Assembly (NCBI RefSeq): GCF_029813115.1
Contig: NZ_JAPZDS010000002.1
Span: 1-64,000, forward strand
Direction of reading: 5' to 3'
DNA: 64,000 nt
From: Aureimonas sp. SK2
GTDB taxonomy: Bacteria; Pseudomonadota; Alphaproteobacteria; Rhizobiales; Rhizobiaceae
Shown here: positions 31,197 through 41,380 of the stretch, piece by piece
Layout: each line of letters starts with the position of its first letter
Numbering within the stretch: position 1 is the first letter of the stretch
Notes under the pieces: generated by a model
What the model was told of the DNA's origin: nothing
Database searches by the model: none
What the model saw: the letters and a program-made list of their open reading frames with translations, nothing else
Translations under genes and position numbers: made by a program

Positions 31197-31201
31197 GGTC
31201 G

Positions 31202-32296
31202 ATGAAATCCATCCGCGTCCTCATCGTCGACGATTCCGCCAGCGTGCGGACGATCCTGACCGAGATCCTCAACGCCGAGCCGGACATCGAGGTCATCGCC
31301 ACGGCGTCGAACCCCTATTTCGCGGCCGAGCGGATGCGCGAAGCGGTGCCGGACGTCATCGTCTGCGACATCGAGATGCCCCGTATGGACGGCATCACCT
31401 TCGTGCAGAAGCTGATGAGCCAGCGCCCCATCCCCGTCGTGATCTGCTCCTCGCTCGCCGAGGCCGGCTCCAAGATGGCGATGCAGGCGCTGGAGGCGGG
31501 CGCCGTCGAGATCATCACCAAGCCGCGTGTCGGAACGCCTCAGTTCCTGATGGAGGCGAAGACCCGGATCTGCGATGCCGTTCGTGCCGCCTCCAAGGCG
31601 AAGGTCGTGGCGCGCACCGCGACGATCGACGTGCAGAAGAAGCTGACCGCCGACGCCGTCCTGCCGCCGGCCTCCGGCCGTCCCATCGACCGCACCACGG
31701 ACAAGGTCGTCGTGATCGGCGCCTCGACGGGCGGCACGGAGGCGCTGCGCAAGCTCCTGGAGGCGCTGCCGGAGAACTCGCCGGGCATCGTCATCGTGCA
31801 GCACATGCCGGCCGGCTTCACCTCCGCCTTCGCGCGCCGGCTCGACAGCCTGTGCCGCATGGAGGTGCGCGAGGCGGTGACGGGCGACCGCGTGGTGCCG
31901 GGCCTCGCCCTGATCGCGCCGGGCAACCACCATCTCCTGCTCCAGCGCTCGGGCGCGCAGTATCACGTGGAGGTGCGCGACGGGCCGCTGGTTACGCGCC
32001 ACCGCCCGTCCGTCGACGTCTTGTTCCGCTCGGCCGCCCGCGCGGCCGGCGCCAACGCGCTCGGCGTGATCCTGACGGGCATGGGCGACGACGGCGCCAA
32101 GGGCATGCTGGAACTGCGGACCGCCGGTGCCCATACGATCGGTCAGGACGAGGGGAGCTGCGTGGTCTACGGCATGCCCAAGGAAGCGATGAAGGTCGGC
32201 GCGGTGGAGGCCGAGATGTCCCTGGAACGCATGCCCCCCGAGATCCTGCGCTTCGCCGCCGATCCCGCCTTCAAGCCGGCGGGGGCAAAACGATGA
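31202..32296 (+). CDS. cheB: Chemotaxis methylesterase/deamidase CheB
   Basis: 364 residues from ATG 31202 (GAGTGAGG upstream; a GTG at 31193 overlapping the cheR stop is possible). Receiver domain 1-120 with phosphorylated D56 in [11 protein letters not shown], linker, then the esterase with S175 in [10 protein letters not shown], the catalytic His in VQHMPAGFT and Asp in [10 protein letters not shown]. It removes receptor methyl groups when phosphorylated by CheA. Its stop overlaps the next start (ATGA). Confidence 0.95.
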   Translation: MKSIRVLIVDDSASVRTILTEILNAEPDIEVIATASNPYFAAERMREAVPDVIVCDIEMPRMDGITFVQKLMSQRPIPVVICSSLAEAGSKMAMQALEAGAVEIITKPRVGTPQFLMEAKTRICDAVRAASKAKVVARTATIDVQKKLTADAVLPPASGRPIDRTTDKVVVIGASTGGTEALRKLLEALPENSPGIVIVQHMPAGFTSAFARRLDSLCRMEVREAVTGDRVVPGLALIAPGNHHLLLQRSGAQYHVEVRDGPLVTRHRPSVDVLFRSAARAAGANALGVILTGMGDDGAKGMLELRTAGAHTIGQDEGSCVVYGMPKEAMKVGAVEAEMSLERMPPEILRFAADPAFKPAGAKR

Positions 32297-34077
32297 CGGC
32301 GCGCCCGGACACGCAAACCGACGCCGGACCGCTGCCGGATCACGACACCGCCGATTCCGGCGGATTCGAGCGGCTCGCGGTCGGCCTGACCCGGTGGACC
32401 ACGGCCAGCGAGAGCGTCTTCCTGGACGCGGGCGAGCGCCTGCGCACCGCCCATGGCCGGATCTCCCAGGTGCGCGAGGGCATCGCGCGCGCCACCGAGA
32501 TCTTCACCAAACCGGTGATGGTCGGAGCGCGCGACGGCCTTCTCGTGGCCGTGGACAAGGTCGCGACGGTGCAACGGCTGACGGAGGAGCGCGGCGATCG
32601 GATCCTCGCCCTCCAGGCGGCCGTGGACAAGGCCCGCTCGGGCAGCGCGTCCTTGAAGACGGTGTTCCGGGTGCTCGACTACATCGTCGTCATCGCGCGA
32701 GCCCAGGTCGAGAGCATGAAGGGGGCCGGGGGCGACCTCGTGTCCTTCTCGCGCACGGTGGACGATCTCGTCACGTCCGGCACCTCCGTCGCCCAGGCGA
32801 TCGACGAGCGCATGGAGTCCCTGGCCAGCGCGATCCAGGACAGCCGCGCCATCGCGGCGCGCCGGACGCGCGCGAGCGAGGACTGGGACCTCGGCGACGG
32901 CTTCATGGCCCTGATCGAGCGGATGGAAGCCGAGCAGGGCGCGGCGGCCGCCCGGCGCGCCGAGGCGCAGGAGGCGTTCACCGCGGTCGGCCAGGCCGTG
33001 GCCGGCGCCGTGATGGGGCTCCAGGCCCACGACATGGCGCGCCAGCGGCTGGAGCACACGGTGGAGAATCTCGGCCTGATCGGGCCGATCGGACGCGACG
33101 GAACGTTCGGCGAGGGCGAGGCGCCGCTGGCGCCCGCCCATCGCCAGGCCGCCGTCCGGCGCATCGCGCAGTTGGAGGTGGCCCAGCTCACCGACCTCGC
33201 CGAGACCTATGGCGGGCTGATGGACAAGCTCGCCGCCGACCTGGCTGCCATCGCCGACCGGCTGGACCTTTGCGCCGACGTGCTGGCGCGTCTGCGCATG
33301 CCCGATTCCGAAGGCGGGCTGGCCGCGCTGGAAGCGGCGGCCGAGCGTCTCCATGCCTATATCGAGGCCGGTGCCGAAGCGCGCCGGACCCTCTCCGACA
33401 GCCTGTCGCGCAGCGTCGAGCGGACCGCCCTCCTGATCGAGATGACCGATCAGATGACGGGGCTCGAGTTCCATCTCAATCTGGCCGGCCTCAACGCCGC
33501 CATCCAGGCCGCCCATGTGGAAGGCGGCGACGAGACGATCGGCTACATCGCGCGGGTGATCCGCGAGCAGTCCTCGCTGGCGCGCCTCGAGGTGGACGCG
33601 ATCCGATCCGGCAGCGAGGAGGCGGCCTCGGTGACGCAGGACCTGTCGTCCCGCCTCCTGCCGGAGATCGCGGCCGCCAAGGAGACCATTACCGCCAACC
33701 TGCGGGCCGCCTGCGGCGACCTCGCCGAGGCGGAGGCCGAGAGCCGCGCGGCGCTGGCAAAGAGCGCGGAGGCGTCCGAGGGCATGAGCGGGGAGATCCG
33801 CGCCGTCCTGCAGCTCATGGCCCTTCACGAGGAGGGCACGCAGATGATGCTTGCCCTCTCGGTCGCGATCGGGTCGCTGGCGGCGGGCACGGGCGGCGAG
33901 GCGCTGCCGGCCGAGGAGGCCGCTCGCCTGGATGCGGTCCTGACGACGCGCTACACGATGAAGGAGGAGCGCGACGTCGTCGCCCGGACCTTCGGCACGG
34001 CGGCGGCGACCCCAGCGCCGGACGCGCCCGCGGCGGCCGAACCCGCCGCCGACGACTTCGACGACATCCTGTTCTGA
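32293..34077 (+). CDS. Soluble, degenerate MCP-like chemotaxis protein
   Basis: 594 residues from ATG 32293, overlapping the cheB stop. No membrane segment or signal peptide; almost entirely helical with long heptad patterns. Around residues 385-430 a stretch ([20 protein letters not shown], then [14 protein letters not shown]) aligns with the MCP hairpin tip, but the usual receptor tip ([15 protein letters not shown], then a KLAERS-type return) is altered. It ends in an Ala/Pro linker and the acidic tail DDFDDILF. It could be a cytoplasmic receptor, an array scaffold or a signal-termination factor. Function unknown. Confidence 0.8.
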   Translation: MTARPDTQTDAGPLPDHDTADSGGFERLAVGLTRWTTASESVFLDAGERLRTAHGRISQVREGIARATEIFTKPVMVGARDGLLVAVDKVATVQRLTEERGDRILALQAAVDKARSGSASLKTVFRVLDYIVVIARAQVESMKGAGGDLVSFSRTVDDLVTSGTSVAQAIDERMESLASAIQDSRAIAARRTRASEDWDLGDGFMALIERMEAEQGAAAARRAEAQEAFTAVGQAVAGAVMGLQAHDMARQRLEHTVENLGLIGPIGRDGTFGEGEAPLAPAHRQAAVRRIAQLEVAQLTDLAETYGGLMDKLAADLAAIADRLDLCADVLARLRMPDSEGGLAALEAAAERLHAYIEAGAEARRTLSDSLSRSVERTALLIEMTDQMTGLEFHLNLAGLNAAIQAAHVEGGDETIGYIARVIREQSSLARLEVDAIRSGSEEAASVTQDLSSRLLPEIAAAKETITANLRAACGDLAEAEAESRAALAKSAEASEGMSGEIRAVLQLMALHEEGTQMMLALSVAIGSLAAGTGGEALPAEEAARLDAVLTTRYTMKEERDVVARTFGTAAATPAPDAPAAAEPAADDFDDILF

Positions 34078-34088
34078 CCGGGGCGGCC

Positions 34089-35321
34089 TCAGCGCCGTCC
34101 CAGCCGCCGCTCCGCCGCGCGCCAGGCCACGATGCCGGCCAGCATGGCCGCACCGAAGACCCAGCCGGACAGGGCGCCGGCCTGGATGCCGGACAGGAGC
34201 GTGCCGACGGAGCAGCCGAGCGCGACCGTCGCGCCCCAGCCGAGAAGCAAGCCGCCCGCCAGCCCGCGCCAGACATGCGCGCGGCGGGGGCGTTGCGCCG
34301 CCGCCTGCCCGCTGGCCAGCGCGGCGGCAAGGCTCGCCGCGACGAGGCCCGCGACGAAGAGACCGTTGTTCGACAGAAGCGCCTGCGAGACGAGCGAGAT
34401 GCAGCCGCGCAGCGTGTCGAGGCCGAGAAGCGTGTCGGGCAGGATGCCGACGGCATGGCCGATGTCGCGCGAGCGCGCGGAGAGTTCGGCCGTGACGCCC
34501 AGCGGTGCGACGCGCAGATAGGCGAAGGTGCCGAGCGCGCCGACGAGAAAACCTCCGAGCCAGCCCGGCCAGCGTCCGGAAAACACCGATCGAAGCGGGC
34601 GGAGCGGGCCGGGCGGCAGGGCTGCGCGCGCCTGCGCCTGCTCCGCCCGGCGCGACGAGCCGCGCTGCAGGGGCGCCCAGGCGAGGGCGAGAAGGGCGAT
34701 CAGCGTCAAGGCCAGCCAGCCGGGATAGCCGAGCCGGGCGGGAAGCCAGACCACGGGCGCCTCCGCCACGAAGGCGAGATAAAGGTCGTTCCAGGTGAGG
34801 AAGCCGAGGACGAACCCGGCCACGGCCCCGAGAAGCGCGAAGGGGGCCGTCGGCGACCCCTCGCCGAGGCGGTAGAGATGGGCCGACAGGCAGGAGCCGG
34901 AGACGGCCATGCCGACGCCGAAGGCGAGGCCTCCGAAGACCAGCGTCCAGGCGAGCGGACCGATAAAGGCATCGGGCGGCAGACGCCCGGTGCCGGGATC
35001 GGGCATCCAGGCGCCGAACACGAGGGCATAGCCGACGGCGCCCGCGGCGAGCGCCGTGAGGAGGCCGAGCACGCCGTCCGGCTCGCGCTCCTCCAGCCAT
35101 TCGCGGATCGCGCAGTAGAAGCAGAAGCGCGAGCGCTGGAGCACGAGGCCGAAGGCGGCACCGAAGACGAGCGACAGGGCGCCGCCCTGCGCGCCGGCGC
35201 GCGACAGGGCGAGGCCGCCCAGGACCAGGGCGGCGGCAAGGAGGACGGGCAGGAGGATGCGCGTCGCCGCGTACCCGCTGCGCGGTGCGCCGGTCTCCTG
35301 CGCCCTGACGGTTGACGACAT
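34089..35321 (-). CDS. YeeE/YedE-family sulfur (thiosulfate) transporter
   Basis: 410 residues with about nine to ten hydrophobic segments. Conserved cysteine motifs SRFCFYC, GSCLSAH and GCSVGTLLSG are the hallmark of YeeE/YedE (TsuA) transporters, where the cysteines relay thiosulfate through the membrane. The start at ATG 35321 follows the rhodanese stop by 80 bases on the same strand. The frame stays open back to 36224 through the rhodanese gene but is not coding there. Thiosulfate is the likely substrate by family. Confidence 0.9.
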   Translation of the reverse strand: MSSTVRAQETGAPRSGYAATRILLPVLLAAALVLGGLALSRAGAQGGALSLVFGAAFGLVLQRSRFCFYCAIREWLEEREPDGVLGLLTALAAGAVGYALVFGAWMPDPGTGRLPPDAFIGPLAWTLVFGGLAFGVGMAVSGSCLSAHLYRLGEGSPTAPFALLGAVAGFVLGFLTWNDLYLAFVAEAPVVWLPARLGYPGWLALTLIALLALAWAPLQRGSSRRAEQAQARAALPPGPLRPLRSVFSGRWPGWLGGFLVGALGTFAYLRVAPLGVTAELSARSRDIGHAVGILPDTLLGLDTLRGCISLVSQALLSNNGLFVAGLVAASLAAALASGQAAAQRPRRAHVWRGLAGGLLLGWGATVALGCSVGTLLSGIQAGALSGWVFGAAMLAGIVAWRAAERRLGRR

Positions 35322-35401
35322 GTTTTGCGGCCCCTTCGCTCGATCCGACGGCGAGCGGGGGCGGACCCGGCCGGACCCGCCCCCGCATCCGTTCCCAAGG
35401 C

Positions 35402-36331
35402 CTACTTGCCGGTCCAGACCGTGTTGGACACGTTGACGATCGGCGAGCCGACGGAGTTGCCGTACTCGGTCCACGAGCCGTCGTAGTTGCGCACGTCGTA
35501 GCCGAGGATCCGGGACAGGAGGAACCAGGTGTGGCTCGACCGCTCGCCGATGCGGCAATACACGATGACGGGCTGCGAGCCGTCGACGCCCTTCTCGGCG
35601 TAAATGCGCTTCAGCTCCTCGGCCGGCTTGAACGTGCCGTCGGCCGCCACCGCCGTGCCCCAGGGCACGTTGATCGCGCCCGGCACGTGGCCGGCGCGCA
35701 CCGACAGCTCGGCCGAGCCGGGCGGCGCGAAGATCTTGCCGGAATATTCGTCGGCCGAGCGGATGTCGACGATCTTGGCCTGCGCCCGGCCGTCCACGAC
35801 CTGGAGGACGTCGGGCAGGCGCGCGCGCAAGGATTCGTCGCGCTCCGGCAGGGTGACGTCGGTGGCCGCGACCTGCGTCGCGCGCGTCGTCAGCGGCAGA
35901 TTCTCCGCCTCCCACTTCTTGCGTCCGCCGTCGAGCAGCTTCACGTCGATCCCGTAGGTGTCGAACACCCAGGCGCCCCAGGCGGCGAACCAGTTGTTGT
36001 TGTCGCCGTAGAGGACCACCGTCTTGGTGTCGTCGATCCCGAGGCGCTCCACCAGGGCCTCGAAATTCTCGCGCGAGGCGATGTCGCGCTTCACGGGATC
36101 GACGAGATCGGTGTGCCAGACGACGTTCTGCGCCCCCTCGATATGGCCTCGCTCGAAGACGCCGGGCTCCACCGACACTTCCACGAGGCGAAGGGCCGGG
36201 TCGCCGAGGTTCTTTTCCAGCCACTCGGTCGTGACCAGCGGGCCTTCCGGCGCGTCCAGCGCCCGGCCCGGCGCCGCGGAGGCGAGGAGGGCCGCGGTGG
36301 CGGCGGCGAGGATGGCGACGTGTCGTGTCAT
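35402..36331 (-). CDS. Periplasmic two-domain rhodanese (sulfurtransferase)
   Basis: 309 residues from ATG 36331 (AAGGAG upstream), with a signal peptide (MTRHVAILAAATAALLASA, cleavage near ALDA). Two rhodanese repeats follow: an inactive N-terminal one (YGDNNNWFAAWG in place of the loop) and a C-terminal one with catalytic Cys in VIVYCRIGERSSHTW. It moves sulfane sulfur from thiosulfate or mercaptopyruvate to a thiol acceptor in the periplasm. Partner of the downstream YeeE transporter. A palindrome 106 bases upstream may control the pair. Confidence 0.92.
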   Translation of the reverse strand: MTRHVAILAAATAALLASAAPGRALDAPEGPLVTTEWLEKNLGDPALRLVEVSVEPGVFERGHIEGAQNVVWHTDLVDPVKRDIASRENFEALVERLGIDDTKTVVLYGDNNNWFAAWGAWVFDTYGIDVKLLDGGRKKWEAENLPLTTRATQVAATDVTLPERDESLRARLPDVLQVVDGRAQAKIVDIRSADEYSGKIFAPPGSAELSVRAGHVPGAINVPWGTAVAADGTFKPAEELKRIYAEKGVDGSQPVIVYCRIGERSSHTWFLLSRILGYDVRNYDGSWTEYGNSVGSPIVNVSNTVWTGK

Positions 36332-36436
36332 GCGGCGAACTCCTTCGGGGCGAGGGGGCGACGCGCCGGAGGAGCGGAGCGCCGCCGGACCGTCATGCCC
36401 GAAGGCTAGAACGGCCGAGCGGCCCGCCACGAGAAA

Positions 36437-36462
36437 ATATCTACTAGAAGACTAGACGATAT
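36437..36462. promoter_or_regulatory. 26-base imperfect palindrome upstream of rhodanese-YeeE
   Basis: On the minus strand the arms read ATATC-GT-CTAG and CTAG-TA-GATAT around a TCTT centre, so 9 of 11 arm positions pair. It is the AT-rich patch of an otherwise GC-rich 209-base gap and is placed where an operator of the sulfur genes would be. Confidence 0.45.
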
Positions 36463-36540
36463 TGGCATGAACCGGCGCGGAGGCGCTCACGATCCTTCAC
36501 GATCGCGTTGACCTTCAGCCTTCCCTACGATCCGGCGCCC

Positions 36541-38949
36541 TCACCAGCCCGGCGCCACGGGACGGGGCGGGGCGACGAAGGCGGTGCGCGGCTCGCAGGC
36601 GCCGGGCGGCCAGGCCAGGCCCTCGAAACCGTCGCCGCCGCGCTGGAGCAGCGGGTTGCCGAACGGATCGGCCGCCGTGACGCCGGGCCAGCGGGAGGCC
36701 AGGGCTTCCGCCTCGCGCGCGAGGCCGGGGCCGAGGATTGGCGAAGCGGGCTCGTCCGGCGCCTCGCGCAGGAGGCGCGCGTCCGGCGCCACCACGACGC
36801 GCCTCCCGAGCGCCTGCAGCTTCAGGGCATAGTCGGCGGCGCCGAAATGGCGGGGAAACAGGACCGGGTCGAAGCCGCCGAGCGCCAGGAGGTCGGCGCG
36901 GCGGGTGACGAGCGCGCCGGGGCCGACACCCGAGACTTGGTGGGCGACGAGGAGCCCGTCGCCATGGCCGGGGTCTTCCGCCCCCCGCCCCGCGTAGCGC
37001 GCCCGGGGCGCCCGTCCCCATTCGAGGACGAGCCCTGCCTCGCGGACGTCGCCGTTCCGTCCGACGATCACCGGGGCGACGAGCCCGGTGCCGGGGTCCG
37101 ACAGGCGCCCGAGAAGCTCGTCCAGCCACCGGTCGTCGAGCGGCGCCAGCCCGGCGTCGAGGATGCAGAGGACCTCGGCGTTCGTGTGGTCCGCCGCCTC
37201 GTTCAGCCGGCGCGCCGGCGAGCGCGCGCCCGGTGCCAGCCGCACCTCGACGCCGCCGAGCCGCAGGCGCGCCGCCGCCCGCTCGTCCAGCCGGGGCGAG
37301 GAGACGAGGACGGACGTTCCCCGGCGACGGCGCGTCGCCTCCAGCGCCTCCAGCGCGCCGGCGATCTCCGCCTCGTCGCGCCAGCCGGCGTCGAGGAGGA
37401 TGGCGCAGGCGCCGAGGCGGATCTCGCGCCGGACCCGGACGGCGGGCAAGGTGGCGGGCGGGCGGTGCTCGACGGTCGCCATCACGCCGCGCGCCGCAAG
37501 ATGCGCCACGACGGCGGCCTCCAGCCGGTCGGCCGCGCTGGCCGAGGCGGGCGGGACGGCGAAGCCGAAGCCGGGCACGTGGAGATGCAGCGGGGAGCCG
37601 GAAAAGCCGCGATCCAGCGGGTGGAGGAAGATCCGGTCGAGATCGCCGGCGCCCTCGCGCAGGGCGGCGAGCAGCGCCTCGCGGCGCATGGCGAAGGGCG
37701 CGACGGCGCATCCCTGTTCCAGCGCCCGCTCGGTGTCGAAGGCGGTGGCCAGAAGCGGCGCCGTGCCGCCCCCGTCGAGGGCCAGAATCCGATCGCCATA
37801 GGCGATCGCGGCGGCCGGCTCGCCCTCCAGCGCGGCCACCAGCCGCTCCGCGCCCCCCGGCCGCGCCACGGTGCCGGCCGGCATCAGGAGGACGATCGGG
37901 CAGGCCTCCGCCTCGCCCTCCAGGAAGCTCCTGAGATCGGTCGGCTCGAAGCCGCCGTCGCGCTCGGGCAGCACCACACCGATCCAGTCGCCGAGGGCGT
38001 CGAGCGCGGGAGCGGAGAGGCTGGCCTCGGCCCCGTCCTCGCCGGCGACGGCGACGGCCACGGCCGCCGCGATCGCGGGCCTTTGCGCGGGAAAGCGGGC
38101 TTCCCAGCGTGCGACGTCGGAGAAAGGCACGCCGCGCGGGAACCAGCGGTCGAAGCGCTCGGCCCGCAGGATCTCCCCGTCCGTCTCCGCCTCGGCTTCG
38201 AGATGGGCGGCGAGGCCGTCGGCGAAGGCGAGGACCGGGATCGCCCCGCCGGGCAGGGGCTGGCCGTCGGCGAAGAGCTCCACCTCGTGCAGGCGCCCGT
38301 CGGCAAAGCGCGGGGGCAGGCGCAGGCGGAAGGCGGGCTCGGCGCGCACCGCACCCGCGCGCACGACCTCGCGCCAGCCGTCGGCCCTGGCGAGGGCCAC
38401 CACCGCGTCGTCGATGCGAGCCTCGATCCGGGGCGGGGCGCCCTCGCCGGCCGGGCGATGCACCCAGCCGGCGAGGTCGAGGCCGCCGAGCCAGCGCGCC
38501 TCGGCCGTGGGCGCGGGCGAGGGGGCGAAGGCTTGGGCTTCGTGCAGCGCGATCGGCTCGCCCACCGCCTCGCCGCCGTTGGCGAGGCGCACGGAGGCCG
38601 TGCGCGCGAAGGGCAGGACGGCGGGATCCAGCGCGAAGGCGAAGCCGTGGCAGCCGTCGCCGACCGGCATGGCCTCGCCAGGCCCGAGGGGGCCGAGCCG
38701 CAGTTCGGCGCGCGCCAGCGCGGCGGGAACGCCGTCGAGAAGGAGTTCCACCACGAAGCGGCGTTCGGGGTCGGCGGGATCGGCCGCCCATCCCTCGATC
38801 AGGGTTTCGCCGCTGCGCCGGGCGGCCAGCCGCATGGCGCTGTCCTCGGGCGGTCGGAGGCCCGCCTCCGGCGCGGCCCCGGCCAGACGCCTACGCCGCG
38901 AGGCGACCAGCGATCCAATCGACGAGGGCTTGGACGGTGTCTCGCTCAT
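36541..38949 (-). CDS. Glycosyltransferase family 2-like protein with N-terminal GW modules
   Basis: 802 residues from ATG 38949 (GAGGAA upstream), overlapping the upstream gene by 59 bases. Residues about 40-110 form a beta module with LIEGWAADP and VGDGCHGFAFAL; a second, looser one starts near GWVHRPAG. The last 300 residues look like a GT2 fold (NEAADHTNAEVLCILDAGL, then FGAADYALKLQALG), with the DxD-type position as CILDAG. The sugar and acceptor are unknown. It forms an operon with the 38891-41380 gene. Part of the surface-glycan locus. Confidence 0.82.
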   Translation of the reverse strand: MSETPSKPSSIGSLVASRRRRLAGAAPEAGLRPPEDSAMRLAARRSGETLIEGWAADPADPERRFVVELLLDGVPAALARAELRLGPLGPGEAMPVGDGCHGFAFALDPAVLPFARTASVRLANGGEAVGEPIALHEAQAFAPSPAPTAEARWLGGLDLAGWVHRPAGEGAPPRIEARIDDAVVALARADGWREVVRAGAVRAEPAFRLRLPPRFADGRLHEVELFADGQPLPGGAIPVLAFADGLAAHLEAEAETDGEILRAERFDRWFPRGVPFSDVARWEARFPAQRPAIAAAVAVAVAGEDGAEASLSAPALDALGDWIGVVLPERDGGFEPTDLRSFLEGEAEACPIVLLMPAGTVARPGGAERLVAALEGEPAAAIAYGDRILALDGGGTAPLLATAFDTERALEQGCAVAPFAMRREALLAALREGAGDLDRIFLHPLDRGFSGSPLHLHVPGFGFAVPPASASAADRLEAAVVAHLAARGVMATVEHRPPATLPAVRVRREIRLGACAILLDAGWRDEAEIAGALEALEATRRRRGTSVLVSSPRLDERAAARLRLGGVEVRLAPGARSPARRLNEAADHTNAEVLCILDAGLAPLDDRWLDELLGRLSDPGTGLVAPVIVGRNGDVREAGLVLEWGRAPRARYAGRGAEDPGHGDGLLVAHQVSGVGPGALVTRRADLLALGGFDPVLFPRHFGAADYALKLQALGRRVVVAPDARLLREAPDEPASPILGPGLAREAEALASRWPGVTAADPFGNPLLQRGGDGFEGLAWPPGACEPRTAFVAPPRPVAPGW

Positions 38950-41380
38950 CGCGGTTCCTCGGGAGAAGGTGAAGGGACGACGGGCTCTCCAGGGCGCCGT
39001 CGCTCCAGTCGAGGCAGGCGCCGGGCAGGCCGGTCTCGGCCAGCACCCGCTCGAACAGGGCGAGCGAGGGATCAGCCGGGGGCAGGACGAGGGCCGTCGC
39101 GCCGGCCGCGATCCGGGCGTGGCCGCCCGGCTCCAGCGGGCCGGAGGCGCCGATGCCGCGGCCGAGGAGCGCGAGGTCGTCGAGACTCGCGCCGATCGCC
39201 TCCAGCCTCGCCGCGACGGCGCGCGCCCGCAGGGCCGTGTCGAGCGCCGCCGCGAAGGCGAGCGAGGCGGGCGAGGGAACGCCCATCAGGAGGCCGATCC
39301 GGGCGGGCGCACCGGCCGGCGCCGCCGACGAGGGCGGCGGGACCGCCTCGGGCAGGACGGCCTCCAGCCCCTCGGCGGCCGGATCGTCGGCGAGCTGCCG
39401 GCGCAGGACGGCGAGCGTCGCGCCGTCCTGCGCCAGGACCCGGTGCGAGCGCTCGCCGAGCGCGGAGCGCCAGTCGGCGACGGTTTGCGCCAGGGGGGCG
39501 GGACGGTCCGGCATCGGGTCGCCGGCCAGGATCGCAAAGGGCGCGTTGAGACGCAGGAGGGCGTCGAGGATGGAAGGGGGCGGCGGCGGGCCGGCGAGTT
39601 CGATGCGGGCGGGGTCGAGCGCGGCGAGCCAGGCCGCCAGCGCGCCGGGCTCCTCGGCGGCGTCGAAGCCGAGCGACTGGGGCGCGGCGCCGTGGAGACC
39701 GGCAAGCTCCGCCCGCAGGACCGCGCCGGCGCGGCGCCAGCGCAGAACCACGCCGCCCGCCTCGCCCTGCCGGTAGAGCCGCTCGGCCAGGGTCGGGCTT
39801 CCCGCCGGGCCGACGAAAAGCGCCGGGCGGCCGGCGGGCGGGCAGGCCTCCTCCAGCCGGGCGCGCACGATGCGCAGGGGATCGGCCGCGCGGAAGGCGG
39901 CGCTTGCCGCGCGAATGGCGGGATAGCGGCGGCGCAGGCGCCGCAGGTTGCGCGCCACCAGCATCGCCTTGTCCGCGCCGAAGGAGCGCGAGCCGTGATG
40001 GGGCACGAAGAGGCCGGGCGCGGCGACGTTGCGGAAGCCCGCCCGCGCGGCCTCCAGCGTCCATTCCAGGTCCTCGAAATAGCCGCGCTCGTAGATCGCG
40101 GATGGGGCGCCGATGGCCGCGAGGCAGTCGTGGCGCACGAACAGCGCGAAGCCGATGCCGTTGGGAAGGTCCACGGGGTCGAGCGCCAGGCGCCGGGCGG
40201 TGGCGTCGAGGCGTGCCGCTTCCGGGGGGGAGGGCAAGGGCGCGGCCTGCCCGAGGCGCGGCCAGCTCGTCCATTCGCCGTTGTTGGACAAGGGCGTCGC
40301 GGTGCCGATGTCGGGCGCGCCGTAGACGGCGTCGGCGAGCCGCGCGATGGCGCCGGCCGGCAGGAGCGCGTCGGCGTTGAGCACCAGCGCGTCCTCCGCC
40401 CCGTCCATCCCTTCAAGCCCGAGCGCCACGGCGCCGGGAAAGCCGAGATTGGCCGGGGTTCGGCGAAGCTCCATGAAGTTCCGCTCCGCCATGGTCTCGA
40501 CGAGCTGGACGATCTCGGGCACGGGCGAGCGGTCGTCCACCACGACCAGGCGGGCACCGGGATGGCGGCCGGCTTCCAGCACGGCGGCGCGCAGCGCCTC
40601 GCGCGTGGCGTCGAGATCGCCGTGGACCGGCATCACCACGCGCACCGGCCGCCGTTCGGGCACCGTGCGCGGAGCGGCGCCTGGGCGCGCACCGCCCGAA
40701 TTTCGGCCCGTTCGCGAGCGGGCGTGGAGGGGGCCGTGGGCGAGGATCCGACCGTCCCGTTCCAGCCGCCAGCCGGCGAAGATCCCGTGCGCCGGGACAT
40801 CGACGCGGGCGCCGGAGGCACCGGCCGGCAGGAAGGCGAGATCCGGCCAGGGGACGAGCGCCTGCCGGCGCTCGCTCTGCGGGCCGTGGAGCGACAGGAC
40901 CGGCGCCTGCGGGCCGCGCCAGACCGCCCAGCCGGTCAGCCGCCCGTCGCACAAGTCGAACCGCACCGCGGCCTCCTCGCCCGCGATGAACAGGGCGGAG
41001 AGCGCCTGCGCCAGCGCCTCGTCCGTGGCGACGGGGCTGGCGAAGATGCGGCGGGCGGCCGCGATCGCGGCGTCCGGCCCGGCGGCGAGGCGCAGGGCGA
41101 TGAGCCCGGTCGCCGGGTCGAGCGGATCGGCGTCGAGCGCGCCGGCCAGCGCCGTCTCCGCCTCCGCGCGCGAGCCGGCGGCGGAGGCAACGAGGGCGAG
41201 GAGCGCCCGCTCGGCGGCCGCCGGCGGCTCGGACAGGCGCATGCGCCGGCGCAGGAGCGCGAGCGCGTCCTGCGGCGCGCCCTCGCGGAAACGGCGGGCG
41301 GCCGCGCGAGTCAGCGCCTCGGCATGGCGCTCGGGGATCGCCAGGGCCGGGTCGGCGCGCAGGAGTTCGGTCCAGTCCAT
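38891..41380 (-). CDS. Glycosyltransferase family 2 protein with helical N-terminus
   Basis: 829 residues from ATG 41380 (the TTG further up has no support). Residues 1-110 are Ala/Leu-rich helical repeats, possibly TPR-like; 125-215 are a beta module (GRLTGWAVWRG); and 235-520 are a clear GT2 domain (VRVVMPVHGDLDATREAL, VVVDDRSP, DALVLNADALLPAGAIARL, NGIGFALFVRHD, FEDLEWTLEAARAG). The C-terminal 300 residues are not recognised. It resembles rhamnosyl- or galactosyl-transferases acting on surface polysaccharides. The last 59 bases overlap the next gene. Confidence 0.85.
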   Translation of the reverse strand: MDWTELLRADPALAIPERHAEALTRAAARRFREGAPQDALALLRRRMRLSEPPAAAERALLALVASAAGSRAEAETALAGALDADPLDPATGLIALRLAAGPDAAIAAARRIFASPVATDEALAQALSALFIAGEEAAVRFDLCDGRLTGWAVWRGPQAPVLSLHGPQSERRQALVPWPDLAFLPAGASGARVDVPAHGIFAGWRLERDGRILAHGPLHARSRTGRNSGGARPGAAPRTVPERRPVRVVMPVHGDLDATREALRAAVLEAGRHPGARLVVVDDRSPVPEIVQLVETMAERNFMELRRTPANLGFPGAVALGLEGMDGAEDALVLNADALLPAGAIARLADAVYGAPDIGTATPLSNNGEWTSWPRLGQAAPLPSPPEAARLDATARRLALDPVDLPNGIGFALFVRHDCLAAIGAPSAIYERGYFEDLEWTLEAARAGFRNVAAPGLFVPHHGSRSFGADKAMLVARNLRRLRRRYPAIRAASAAFRAADPLRIVRARLEEACPPAGRPALFVGPAGSPTLAERLYRQGEAGGVVLRWRRAGAVLRAELAGLHGAAPQSLGFDAAEEPGALAAWLAALDPARIELAGPPPPPSILDALLRLNAPFAILAGDPMPDRPAPLAQTVADWRSALGERSHRVLAQDGATLAVLRRQLADDPAAEGLEAVLPEAVPPPSSAAPAGAPARIGLLMGVPSPASLAFAAALDTALRARAVAARLEAIGASLDDLALLGRGIGASGPLEPGGHARIAAGATALVLPPADPSLALFERVLAETGLPGACLDWSDGALESPSSLHLLPRNRDERDTVQALVDWIAGRLAA

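Noticed and set aside
34089-36224. Apparent rhodanese-YeeE fusion frame of 711 codons
   Set aside because: The frame upstream of 35321 is not the rhodanese frame and has no domain sequence; YeeE starts properly at 35321, and the rhodanese is separate with its own stop at 35402.
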